A stretch of DNA of 9,632 nt from contig JALOCI010000080.1 of assembly GCA_023227835.1 (NCBI GenBank), forward strand, positions 1 through 9,632. Direction: 5' to 3'. The position numbers and the translations under genes are program-made. Shown in pieces: positions 1 through 6,338 of the stretch. Every line of letters begins with the position of its first letter. Positions within the stretch are counted from its first letter, which is position 1. The stretch comes from Bacteroidales bacterium (GTDB lineage Bacteria > Bacteroidota > Bacteroidia > Bacteroidales > UBA932). Under the pieces are notes generated by a model. That model worked only from the letters and a program-made list of their open reading frames with translations. It was not told the origin of the DNA and ran no database searches.

Positions 1-2894
1 GTTCCGCCAACGATTACATTTTCTGTTGTTGATCCGATTATTGTAATAACTGGGGCTGTTGTATCAGGTGTTGCAACGACATTAACTGTTCTTGTAGCTG
101 TTGCATTATTTCCTGCTGTATCGGTTGCTGAGTAAACAACTTCATAAGTACCGAGCGCATTAGCATTTACATTATTTGAGATAATTGTAACCGCTACTGT
201 TCCATCAATATTGTCTGTTGCTGTTGCACCAGCGTCTGTGTAAGTGTTGTTAATTACGACGCTCGCAGGATTTGATCCGTTGATTGTAATAACTGGAGCT
301 ACTGTATCAGGTGTGTTTGTAATATTAACAACGGCTGATGATGTCGAATTTCTTCCATATGCATCAGTGACTGACAAAGATATTGTGTAGGTTCCGTCTG
401 CTCCGTATGTGTGGTTTGTATCTTGTCCTGTTGATGTTGCTGATATCGTAGTTGTTGAGCCGTCTCCAAAATCCCAAACATATGTCCAGGCATCTGGGAA
501 TACTCCTCCGTTATTTGCATCGTATGTTGTGTCTGTAATCAAAACTTGCAAATTATTTATGACAGTTGTGAATCCAGCTATCGGCGCATAATTTATAAGA
601 TTTGAAAGTGGTGTAGTTGTTGAAACTACTGTTGTTGTTCCGTTGTAAGTAATTGTTCCGTTGTAAACAACATCGTCAATAATTGTAGCGTCTTCAACTG
701 TTGCATCAGAAATTGTTGAACTTGAGATGGTTGAAGTTGAAATGACAGAATTATCGATTGTTGATGAAGAAATCGTTGAATTTGTCGTTGTGCTATTCGT
801 TATTGTTGAATCTGTAATTGTTGATGTTGTAACTGAACTTGAACTTACAGTTGAATCTGTAACAGAAGATTCATCAACTGTTGAATTTGTTACTGTTGAT
901 CCATCAAGAGCAGAATCAGTAACTGTCGAATCCAAAACAGTTGAATCCAAGACTGTGCTTGTGCTTACAGTTGATGAAGAAACGGTTGAACCGTCTATCG
1001 TAACTGTATCGAGTACAGAATTGTTGATGTTTGAATCCGTCAATACACAACCATTTGCTGTTGAGCTTGAAATCGATGAACTTGTAATATCGCATACATT
1101 TATTGTTGATGAAGCGATTTGTGAGTTTGTCGAAGTGCTATTTGTAACAGTTGAGTCTGTCGTAGTTGAGTACGAAAGAGTTGAATCTGTAATTGTTGAT
1201 GTTGAAACGTAAGAATGGTCGATTGTTGATCCGTAAATATCTGAAGCAAAAATTTGTGAATTGGTACTTGTTGAATCTACGAATGAATAAAGTGTTGAAG
1301 GATCAACGATTGAAAATGCAACATAGCAATTTCTCATGTAATAATTTTTTACACTTGAATTTACTATTTCGCAGTATGCAATATCTGCATTTGTTATTGA
1401 AGAATTTGTTGCATTAACATAATTCAATATTGCGTCGTTGATTGTTGTGTTGATTACGTTTGAATCGTTGATATCCCACCAAACTGAAAGACTTGAATTA
1501 ACAATAGTTGTTGTTCCTGTTGTTGATGCTGCTTCAGCTTGTACAAGACTTGGGGAGAACAATGTGTAAAGTGTTCCTCCAATTGTCGAGTTAACATAAA
1601 GGACATTTGAGTTTGAAACTATAAATGGTCCGTATGTTGTTGTGTTTGATACGTTTCCAGCACCATCGACAGCTACAGCATGGAACCAATATGTTCCATA
1701 TGTTGACCACATTGTTGTTGTGGCTGCAGTTGTTGTTGCTCCTGGAGTTGTAGTTGATAAGACTGTTGTGCTTGAGTTATCCCAAAGATAGAGATAATAA
1801 GCAACACCAGTTTCTGTGTCTGTTGAATCAAACCATGAGATACCTACTGAATCTGTAATGATACCGGTAGCGACAGTCGTTGTTGAAATTACTGGCGCTG
1901 TTGGAGCAGTATTATCTGTAACAGGTGCAGAATCTACGTAAACTGTTCTAGTAGCAGTTGCGTTGTTTCCACCAAGATCTGTTGCAGAATATACTACGTA
2001 ATATGTACCGGCAACGTTTGTATTAACGTTGTTCGAAATCACTGTTACTGTTGTTGTTCCATTTATGTTGTCATAAGCTGTTGCGCCTGCGTCAACATAA
2101 AGTGAACCAACAGTTGTTGTTGCTGGATTTTGTCCCAAAATTGTAATGACAGGTGCTGTGGTATCAACGTAGTAGTCAAGAATTATTCTTCCATCTCCAC
2201 CACGTGCGCCAGCATCGGCAGTTCCGTTTGAATTGAATTGCCATCCGCTTGCTCCACCTCCTCCTGCGCCGACTGTTCCGGCTGTGGCAAGAACGTAAGA
2301 TGCAGAATTACCTGATCCTCCGTTTCCGGCTGTACCGAGGACATTAGTTCCTCCGTTTCCACCTCTGACTCTTTGGCCAAAGAATGTGTCGCCGTTACCG
2401 CCATTTGTTCCACCAACTCCACCCGCGACTCCTCCGAGTCCGGTTGAAGGGTTTCCATATGCGGCACCTTGTCCACCGTTTCCACCATTAGCAGTTGTAG
2501 AACCGAAAGTTGAACTAACTCCGTTTCCACCATTGCCTCCGGCAAATTGCATTGAACCTCCGTATCCTCCATTACCTCCAACTCCAACAGTGTAAGGAAT
2601 TGTTTGTCCTGGCAATACAGAAATCGTTGTATTTAAAATGGCTGAAGCTGATCCGCCTCCTCCACCAGCAAAAGTAAATGCTCCTCCGCCGCCTCCTCCG
2701 CCTCCGCCAACAACGCTAACGGTCAACCCTGTAACTCCTTGTGGAACTATAAAGTTTCCGCTTGTAGTTGCCGTTGTTAAAACGGTCGTGGTTGAATAAT
2801 CAGCGTATGCTACAGAAGAAAAAGATACAGCAAAAAGGGCAACAACGAATATGTTGCTGACTGTTTTGATGATATTTCTTTTAAATGTAGTCAT
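1..2894 (-). CDS. Large secreted multi-domain surface protein (5' part; runs off left edge)
   Basis: An uninterrupted frame of 964 codons begins at ATG 2894-2892 and has no stop before position 1, so the C-terminus is missing. Residues 1-31 form a signal peptide: basic start, hydrophobic core NIFVVALFAVSF, then an AYA site. Residues 63-236 are Gly-rich, with GGNGG-type runs. Residues 245-320 are a DUF5011-like Ig domain (DAGATAYDN, TYYVVYSATD, TATRTVYV). Residues 330-425 look Fn3/Ig-like and 478-745 are pentapeptide repeats. Residues 770-860 are a PKD domain with WDFGDG at 807-812. A second DUF5011-like copy covers 865-940 and a third starts at 948. These modules belong to extracellular adhesins and stalk proteins, so a cell-surface structural or attachment role is inferred; no enzymatic domain is visible. 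No Shine-Dalgarno site precedes the ATG. The start is chosen because it places the signal peptide at the N-terminus. Confidence 0.9.
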   Translation of the reverse strand, partial: MTTFKRNIIKTVSNIFVVALFAVSFSSVAYADYSTTTVLTTATTSGNFIVPQGVTGLTVSVVGGGGGGGGGAFTFAGGGGGSASAILNTTISVLPGQTIPYTVGVGGNGGYGGSMQFAGGNGGNGVSSTFGSTTANGGNGGQGAAYGNPSTGLGGVAGGVGGTNGGNGDTFFGQRVRGGNGGTNVLGTAGNGGSGNSASYVLATAGTVGAGGGGASGWQFNSNGTADAGARGGDGRIILDYYVDTTAPVITILGQNPATTTVGSLYVDAGATAYDNINGTTTVTVISNNVNTNVAGTYYVVYSATDLGGNNATATRTVYVDSAPVTDNTAPTAPVISTTTVATGIITDSVGISWFDSTDTETGVAYYLYLWDNSSTTVLSTTTPGATTTAATTTMWSTYGTYWFHAVAVDGAGNVSNTTTYGPFIVSNSNVLYVNSTIGGTLYTLFSPSLVQAEAASTTGTTTIVNSSLSVWWDINDSNVINTTINDAILNYVNATNSSITNADIAYCEIVNSSVKNYYMRNCYVAFSIVDPSTLYSFVDSTSTNSQIFASDIYGSTIDHSYVSTSTITDSTLSYSTTTDSTVTNSTSTNSQIASSTINVCDITSSSISSSTANGCVLTDSNINNSVLDTVTIDGSTVSSSTVSTSTVLDSTVLDSTVTDSALDGSTVTNSTVDESSVTDSTVSSSSVTTSTITDSTITNSTTTNSTISSSTIDNSVISTSTISSSTISDATVEDATIIDDVVYNGTITYNGTTTVVSTTTPLSNLINYAPIAGFTTVINNLQVLITDTTYDANNGGVFPDAWTYVWDFGDGSTTTISATSTGQDTNHTYGADGTYTISLSVTDAYGRNSTSSAVVNITNTPDTVAPVITINGSNPASVVINNTYTDAGATATDNIDGTVAVTIISNNVNANALGTYEVVYSATDTAGNNATATRTVNVVATPDTTAPVITIIGSTTENVIVGG
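660..1463 (-). repeat. Ser/Thr-rich pentapeptide-repeat domain (about 53 pentads)
   Basis: Within the large surface protein, residues 478-745 read as consecutive five-residue units of pattern [S/A/C]-T-[V/I]-x-[D/N/S], for example STVTD, STITN, SSVTD and STIDN. One three-residue slip (FVD) follows the twelfth unit. The pattern is a re-phased pentapeptide repeat: a small residue at i-2, an aliphatic residue at the centre, and Thr where the classic family has Asp or Asn. Such repeats normally fold as a four-sided right-handed beta-helix, so roughly 13 coils are predicted. Early units are more varied and contain Cys, Tyr and Met; late units are almost pure Ser/Thr/Val/Ile. Confidence 0.75.
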
Positions 2895-2915
2895 AAACTT
2901 AGAAAAGCAAATTTA

Positions 2916-2937
2916 CACTTATTTATTTAAATAAGTG
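2916..2937 (-). promoter_or_regulatory. Hairpin in 5' leader of the large surface-protein gene
   Basis: CACTTATTT (2916-2924) and AAATAAGTG (2929-2937) form a perfect 9-bp stem with a 4-base loop, 21 bases upstream of the ATG. It is AT-rich. It could be an operator or a leader hairpin; its role is not known. Confidence 0.4.
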
Positions 2938-3203
2938 ATTTCGACTTGATATGTGTCTTTTTAATAAAACTAACTTGAATAACTAGAATTCGCACGAGAA
3001 AACAAATAGATGAAAGAACAAAATAATCGATTAGATTGTTTTAAGTTATAGAACCGCTTGGTTAGTAGATTATCACATTATTTTAATTTGTCAAATGTCT
3101 ATATATTTTGTTAATTTTCCGAGTATAAATACTATATTCGTATAGATAAAATCAATAGTATTCCACTATCCAGAAAGCGCATATTTCTCTTACTTAATCA
3201 AAG

Positions 3204-3237
3204 ATGTCCTTTATAAAGGACATTTTCTAAAGGACAT
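3204..3237. repeat. Three copies of a decamer TAAAGGACAT; operator-like cluster
   Basis: ATGTCCTTTA (3204-3213) and TAAAGGACAT (3214-3223) form a perfect 20-bp palindrome. A third copy of TAAAGGACAT follows at 3228-3237, 14 bases after the second. A palindrome with a spaced extra half-site is the usual look of a dimeric regulator's binding site. A hairpin is an alternative, but no gene ends nearby that would need a terminator. Confidence 0.5.
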
Positions 3238-3325
3238 GCTTAATTCCCTTGTCTTTTATGAGTATTATCGTTATTTGTCTTATATGACACACATTATATT
3301 CTATTCAAAAATCGACGTAATTAAT

Positions 3326-3363
3326 TGTATTAATAAGAACGCGACCGCGTTCTTATTAATACA
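3326..3363. repeat. Perfect 18-bp inverted repeat with 2-bp centre
   Basis: The arms TGTATTAATAAGAACGCG (3326-3343) and CGCGTTCTTATTAATACA (3346-3363) are exact reverse complements separated by AC. The repeat sits 13 bases upstream of the -35 box of the GC-rich gene and close to the point where base composition changes. It could be a regulator site, a recombination site, a hairpin terminator, or a scar or artefact of joining. Confidence 0.85.
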
Positions 3364-3376
3364 TGTATTTATGTGC

Positions 3377-3404
3377 TTGACTTTTTTTATATTTGGGTTA
3401 TCAT
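3377..3404 (+). promoter_or_regulatory. Sigma-70-like promoter of the beta-barrel gene
   Basis: TTGACT (3377-3382; 5 of 6 to TTGACA) and TATCAT (3399-3404; 5 of 6 to TATAAT) are separated by 16 bases. Transcription would start near 3411, giving a leader of about 115 bases that contains two hairpins before the Shine-Dalgarno site. Confidence 0.5.
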
Positions 3405-3475
3405 TATTTTTGTAAGTCGAAGAGGTTTACCGTTGAAGGTGATCATCTTCATTTCAAAACTACTTTACTTTACTC

Positions 3476-3521
3476 CCGGTTTAAAAAACCGGAAAACATT
3501 TCCGGTTAAACCGGAAGGAGG
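3476..3521 (+). promoter_or_regulatory. Tandem CCGG hairpins leading into a strong Shine-Dalgarno site
   Basis: CCGGTTT/AAACCGG (3476-3482 and 3486-3492) forms a 7-bp stem with a 3-base loop. TTCCGG/CCGGAA (3500-3505 and 3511-3516) forms a second stem. The second stem's right arm runs into the ribosome binding site AAGGAGG (3515-3521), which lies 5 bases before ATG 3527. The four CCGG blocks can also pair in other combinations, so an RNA switch affecting ribosome access is possible but unproven. Confidence 0.45.
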
Positions 3522-3526
3522 CAGAG

Positions 3527-4510
3527 ATGAAAAAGGCAATGTGGATTTTCTTTGCGATGTTCATCGTCGCGAATTCGTGGTCAGCGACGATCACGGAAGA
3601 GACGACGACCACGACGAAGAAAAAGGTCGTCACCAACGACCCTTCGCCGAAACCGACGCCCTACCCGTTTTGGGTGGAGGTCGTTGGAGCGAATCCGATG
3701 ACGATCATGAAAGGTTCGACCTTCACGGATCCGGGCGCGATTGCGCACGGTCCGCGAAAGGTGGACGGACCGATCAAGATGTTCACGACCGATAAGGTCG
3801 ATGCGAACGTCACGGGCTCGGTCACCATCGTTTACTCGAGGGTGAATCGTTTGGGTAAGACGATCAAAGCGACGCGAGTCGTTACGATCGTCGAAGCGAA
3901 ACCGAGCCCGAGTCCGTCTCCGACTGCGACGAAAGTCGCGTCGAAGAAGAAACCGACGAAGAAATTTGCCGATCGCTGGTTGCAGGTCTCATGGGAACAA
4001 CACGTTTTGGATCGGGTCAGTGAATCCGAACTCCCGAACGGTTTCTCCGTGAACACTTGGGCCAACGTGGGGCAACGGTTTTCCGTCCAGGTTCATCCGC
4101 TCAAGTCGGTGGCATTGAAGTTCGCCATTGATTCGACGAAGACCAGCGAGGAGTTGAAGGTTTTCGGATCTTCACTTGGGCGTGTCGTCATCGGCGATTC
4201 TTGGGAGTTCGTGGGTAAGTTTTACCCGCAACTTTCCAAGGATGTGTTCCTCTTCGTTGGTGCGGGTGTTCGTCACTCGCATCTCGAAGGTAACTATTCG
4301 GTCGGGGGCTACGCCTTCAACCGAGTCGGTGACGGTTGGTCGCCGGTCGTCGAGTGGGGTGTTGATATCCCCATTTCGAACTGGCTTGCCGCGACGGCGT
4401 GCTATCAGATGACGAGTTTGGACCTCGTCACCGAAGTACCGTTCACGGTCGACATCAAGACCAACCTGACGGGCAACGTCAACTTCGGCCTTGTTATGAG
4501 GCCGTTCTGA
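3527..4510 (+). CDS. Secreted DUF5011-like plus C-terminal beta-barrel protein
   Basis: This 327-aa protein starts at an ATG behind a near-perfect Shine-Dalgarno site and ends in TGA. Residues 1-20 are a signal peptide (KKAMWIFFAMFIVANSWSA). A Thr/Lys segment leads to a DUF5011-like Ig domain at about 48-124 (GSTFTDPGA, VTGSVTIVYSR, TRVVTIVEA). Next comes a PSPSPSPT linker and Lys-rich stretch (126-146). Residues 151-327 are rich in alternating polar/hydrophobic strands (VFLFVGAGVRHS, VVEWGVDIPI, NVNFGLVMRPF) and end in Phe, as outer-membrane barrels do. A surface or envelope barrel is inferred; no specific family is recognised. Codons strongly favour GCG, CCG, GTC, TCG and ACG, unlike every neighbour, which suggests recent transfer or a chimeric join. 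It stands alone with its own promoter and terminator. Confidence 0.85.
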   Translation: MKKAMWIFFAMFIVANSWSATITEETTTTTKKKVVTNDPSPKPTPYPFWVEVVGANPMTIMKGSTFTDPGAIAHGPRKVDGPIKMFTTDKVDANVTGSVTIVYSRVNRLGKTIKATRVVTIVEAKPSPSPSPTATKVASKKKPTKKFADRWLQVSWEQHVLDRVSESELPNGFSVNTWANVGQRFSVQVHPLKSVALKFAIDSTKTSEELKVFGSSLGRVVIGDSWEFVGKFYPQLSKDVFLFVGAGVRHSHLEGNYSVGGYAFNRVGDGWSPVVEWGVDIPISNWLAATACYQMTSLDLVTEVPFTVDIKTNLTGNVNFGLVMRPF

Positions 4511-4528
4511 AGAAGTAGTAAGTAGTGC

Positions 4529-4563
4529 AAAGGCCGCTCCCCGGAGGAGAGCGGCCTTTTTTT
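4529..4563 (+). terminator. Strong intrinsic terminator of the beta-barrel gene
   Basis: AAAGGCCGCTC (4529-4539) pairs perfectly with GAGCGGCCTTT (4549-4559) across a 9-base loop and is followed by a run of seven T. It begins 19 bases after the TGA stop. The GC-rich stem matches the composition of the gene rather than of the surroundings. Confidence 0.93.
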
Positions 4564-4567
4564 ATTT

Positions 4568-4695
4568 ACCCCCTCACCTAATTTGGCTTCGTTTTATATT
4601 ACAAAAATTGATTTATAAGGTTATCTTTTTTTAAAAAAAACAAACAAAAACCCCGTTTTACTAAACGGAGTTAAAGCCAAAATAGGTGCGGGGGT
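4568..4695. mobile_element. Inverted-repeat element, 128 bp, abutting the stop codon of the small gene
   Basis: The 22-base arms at 4568-4589 (plus) and 4674-4695 (read on minus) match at 20 positions; both carry the cores CACCTA and TTTGGCTT after a run of C. The inner 84 bases are AT-rich and contain the small gene's terminator. TTTA occurs at both borders (4565-4568 and 4695-4698) and could be a target duplication, but this is weak in AT-rich DNA. No transposase is encoded, so it would be a MITE-like relic. A conserved RNA stem is less likely, because the internal terminator would stop transcription before the second arm. Confidence 0.5.
4633..4670 (-). terminator. Intrinsic terminator of the small gene
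   Basis: On the minus strand CTCCGTTT pairs with AAACGGGG (4670-4663 and 4658-4651; one G-T pair) across a 4-base loop. Five T follow, then further T-rich sequence. It lies 26 bases downstream of the small gene's TAA. Confidence 0.8.
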
Positions 4696-4926
4696 TTATT
4701 GCATCAACTTTCTTAATTTGTCTTGGTTTTCTTTCATTACTTCCATTGATGCTTCAAATTGTCCCTTGCCTTGATTCATTTTATTTTTAATTTGTTTTTC
4801 AATGTTTTCGAAAAACTGAGGGTCTTTCTCAAAAGCTTTGATCAATGCTTCTTGTTGTTCCGGAGGCAAATTCCCCGCTTGCTTTTTAATTGCTTGTTTT
4901 AATACTAAATTTTTAAAAAATCCCAT
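4696..4926 (-). CDS. Small charged helical protein of unknown function (76 aa)
   Basis: I do not recognise this protein. From ATG 4926-4924 to TAA 4698-4696 it encodes 76 residues, beginning MGFFKNLVLKQAIKKQAG. It is rich in Lys, Glu and Gln and contains LPPEQQEALIKAFEKDP near residues 20-36. The rest looks like amphipathic helices, with no signal peptide, no Cys pair and no membrane segment. A TTG codon 18 bases upstream (4944-4942) is in frame, but those extra residues would be encoded by the inverted repeat next door, so the ATG is preferred. There is no Shine-Dalgarno site: the bases before ATG are the tip of that repeat. The gene has its own terminator and is separated from the transporter operon by the 134-bp element. 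Whether it is transcribed from inside that element or by read-through cannot be told. Confidence 0.7.
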   Translation of the reverse strand: MGFFKNLVLKQAIKKQAGNLPPEQQEALIKAFEKDPQFFENIEKQIKNKMNQGKGQFEASMEVMKENQDKLRKLMQ

Positions 4927-5067
4927 CCCGTAGTGAAATTTCAAGTTGTTTTATTGTTGCTATTAAAACAATAATGAAATTTTTAAATTAAATTGATAAT
5001 CTCGACTTATTTTTTGTCTCCCGTTAAAACAAAAGCAATGACTTGAAATTCTACTACGGGATCCCAT
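4920..5067. mobile_element. MITE-like 134-bp element with terminal inverted repeats and 7-bp flanking direct repeats
   Basis: CCCGTAGTGAAATTTCAAGT (4927-4946) and ACTTGAAATTCTACTACGGG (5041-5060) are inverted copies matching at 18 of 20 positions. ATCCCAT occurs immediately outside on both sides (4920-4926 and 5061-5067), as expected of a target-site duplication. The 94 inner bases are AT-rich, non-coding, and contain an 8-bp hairpin (TTGTTTTA/TAAAACAA, 4946-4953 and 4964-4971). Size, terminal repeats and lack of a transposase fit a non-autonomous miniature element. Part of the direct repeat could be coincidental, because GGGATCCC at the right border is itself palindromic. The left copy of ATCCCAT supplies the small gene's start codon. 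Confidence 0.6.
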
Positions 5068-5096
5068 ATTAATACTAAATAATCTTAGCACATTCT

Positions 5097-6338
5097 TTAT
5101 TCATATCGTAGCGCCTCCATCGGACTTTTCTTTGAAGCCTGTCTTGCTGGATATATTCCGAAAACTAGACCGATAAAGCTTGAAACGAGAATTCCTATTA
5201 CGGCTGCACTGATTGGAAATGAAAATAGCCAGTTGTATGTAGTAAATTTTGTAATAAGAAAACTTGTAACAAAAGATAAGCTTGCCCCAAATATTATTCC
5301 AATCAAACCACCCATTGCCGTGAGAATTACAGCTTCAAATAGAAATTGAATCATAATATCTTTATCTGTAGCTCCGAGAGCTTTTCTTAAACCAATTTCC
5401 CGAGTTCTTTCTGTAACAGAAACTAGCATTATATTCATAATTCCAACACCTCCAACCACAAGAGAAATTGCCGCAACCGCGCTAATCAGGAGTGTAAGAA
5501 TACTCATTACAGTTTCCATTGTTTTAATGGCATCAATCATGCTTTGAACTGAAAAGTCATCTTTTTCAGTACTATCAATGTCGTGTGAATTTCTAATCGT
5601 TATTTTTATATCTTCAACAACTCTCGGCACATTTTCTTCTGTGTCAGCTTCGACGATTATGTGTTGAAAATATTTATAACCTAAAACGTATTGTTGTGCA
5701 GATGTATATGGCACAAGCACAGCATCATCGAAACTAAATGTTCCCTGCCCACCTTCTGGTATTACGCCGATAACTTTAAAATTCCTTCCTTTTATTTTAA
5801 TTTTCTTTCCGATTATTTCATTTTCATTTTCAAATAAATTTTTCCTGACTTTTGAACCAATGACTACAACGCTCGAGTTGCTTTTAACATCGTCTTCTTC
5901 TAAAAATCTACCACTTTCAATTTTTATGTTATACATCCCTGCCGCTAGCTCCGTTGCACCGTATAAGGTTGCCGGGTGATTTTCGTTGCCAAAATTCAAA
6001 GTAACACTGCTGAAAACCATCGGCATAATTTTGGCCATGTTTGGCACATTTCCTTTTCTTTTTATCTCATCTACATCCTTTTGTGTAAGCGAATCAGAAA
6101 ACATCGAAAGAAAATCAGTCATTCCTTGCGGTTCTCCGCCCGGCCTTACTTCTATAATTTTTGAACCAACTTGTCCGCTTATTTCTCCAAGAATCAAATC
6201 TTTTGCTCCTTGTCCAAGAGACATGATTAAAATAATTGAAGCAATACCAATTACGATACCAAGAATAGTTAAAAGTGATCTCGATTTATGCGAGGTAAGA
6301 CCATTTATTGCAGTTTTTAATTGATGATTAATTCTCAT
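5097..6338 (-). CDS. FtsX/MacB-type ABC transporter permease
   Basis: This 413-aa inner-membrane permease has the usual plan of the family. A short cytoplasmic N-terminus (TAINGLTSHKSRSLLTILGI) leads to membrane segment 1 at about 21-40. A large extracytoplasmic MacB core domain follows (about 42-275). Segment 2 is at 279-305, then the cytoplasmic motif ERTREIGLRKALGA (310-323), segment 3 at about 334-356 and segment 4 at 376-397, ending in PARQASKKSPMEALRYE. In MacB/LolCE-type transporters this subunit moves without carrying substrate across the bilayer, coupling ATP hydrolysis to extraction or extrusion of lipoproteins, peptides or drugs. Here it is separate from the ATPase, as in YknXYZ-type systems. 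Its ATG follows the ATPase stop codon with no gap (TAAATG) and no Shine-Dalgarno site, so translation is probably coupled. The substrate is unknown. Confidence 0.95.
   Translation of the reverse strand: MRINHQLKTAINGLTSHKSRSLLTILGIVIGIASIILIMSLGQGAKDLILGEISGQVGSKIIEVRPGGEPQGMTDFLSMFSDSLTQKDVDEIKRKGNVPNMAKIMPMVFSSVTLNFGNENHPATLYGATELAAGMYNIKIESGRFLEEDDVKSNSSVVVIGSKVRKNLFENENEIIGKKIKIKGRNFKVIGVIPEGGQGTFSFDDAVLVPYTSAQQYVLGYKYFQHIIVEADTEENVPRVVEDIKITIRNSHDIDSTEKDDFSVQSMIDAIKTMETVMSILTLLISAVAAISLVVGGVGIMNIMLVSVTERTREIGLRKALGATDKDIMIQFLFEAVILTAMGGLIGIIFGASLSFVTSFLITKFTTYNWLFSFPISAAVIGILVSSFIGLVFGIYPARQASKKSPMEALRYE

Larger units (their letters stand above)
2895..3526. other. Intergenic region between divergent genes, rich in palindromes
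   Basis: No credible gene is seen in these 632 bases. They separate the leftward surface-protein gene from the rightward beta-barrel gene, so promoters for both should lie here. Visible elements are a leader hairpin (2916-2937), a small TTCG-loop hairpin (3132-3145), a cluster of three decamer repeats (3204-3237), a perfect 18-bp inverted repeat (3326-3363), a sigma-70-like promoter (3377-3404) and two CCGG hairpins just before the start codon. No clear promoter for the leftward gene could be identified. Confidence 0.6.

Noticed and set aside
727..1212. Long plus-strand open frame of Val/Glu/Thr-rich sequence
   Set aside because: It is the antisense of the pentapeptide region of the large minus-strand gene; the repeated codons keep the opposite frame open. 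It has no ribosome binding site and no plausible fold.
600..1300. Short direct repeats with GTTGA spacing, CRISPR- or microsatellite-like
   Set aside because: The repeats follow a 15-base codon period from the pentapeptides and vary by synonymous changes; there are no constant repeats with unique spacers.
3326..3363. Hairpin telomere (protelomerase) site
   Set aside because: The palindrome has a CGCG-type centre like some such sites, but there is no protelomerase gene in view and the sequence continues normally on both sides.
3373..3795. Plus-strand open frame overlapping the beta-barrel gene start
   Set aside because: It is a frame-shifted reading of the GC-rich gene; the product is low-complexity Asp/Arg/Gly-rich and lacks a ribosome binding site, whereas the other frame has signal peptide, Shine-Dalgarno site and domains.
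4924..4944. Upstream TTG start adding six residues to the small protein
   Set aside because: The extra residues would be encoded by the terminal inverted repeat and no Shine-Dalgarno site supports the TTG; ATG at 4926 is simpler. Not fully excluded.
4901..5080. AATACTAAAT at 4901-4910 and 5071-5080 as outer repeats of the MITE-like element
   Set aside because: The two copies lie at different distances from the element ends and one is inside coding sequence, so chance in AT-rich DNA is the likelier cause.
5986..6324. Plus-strand open frames opposite the permease
   Set aside because: They are shadows of the permease gene, which has full family motifs on the minus strand.
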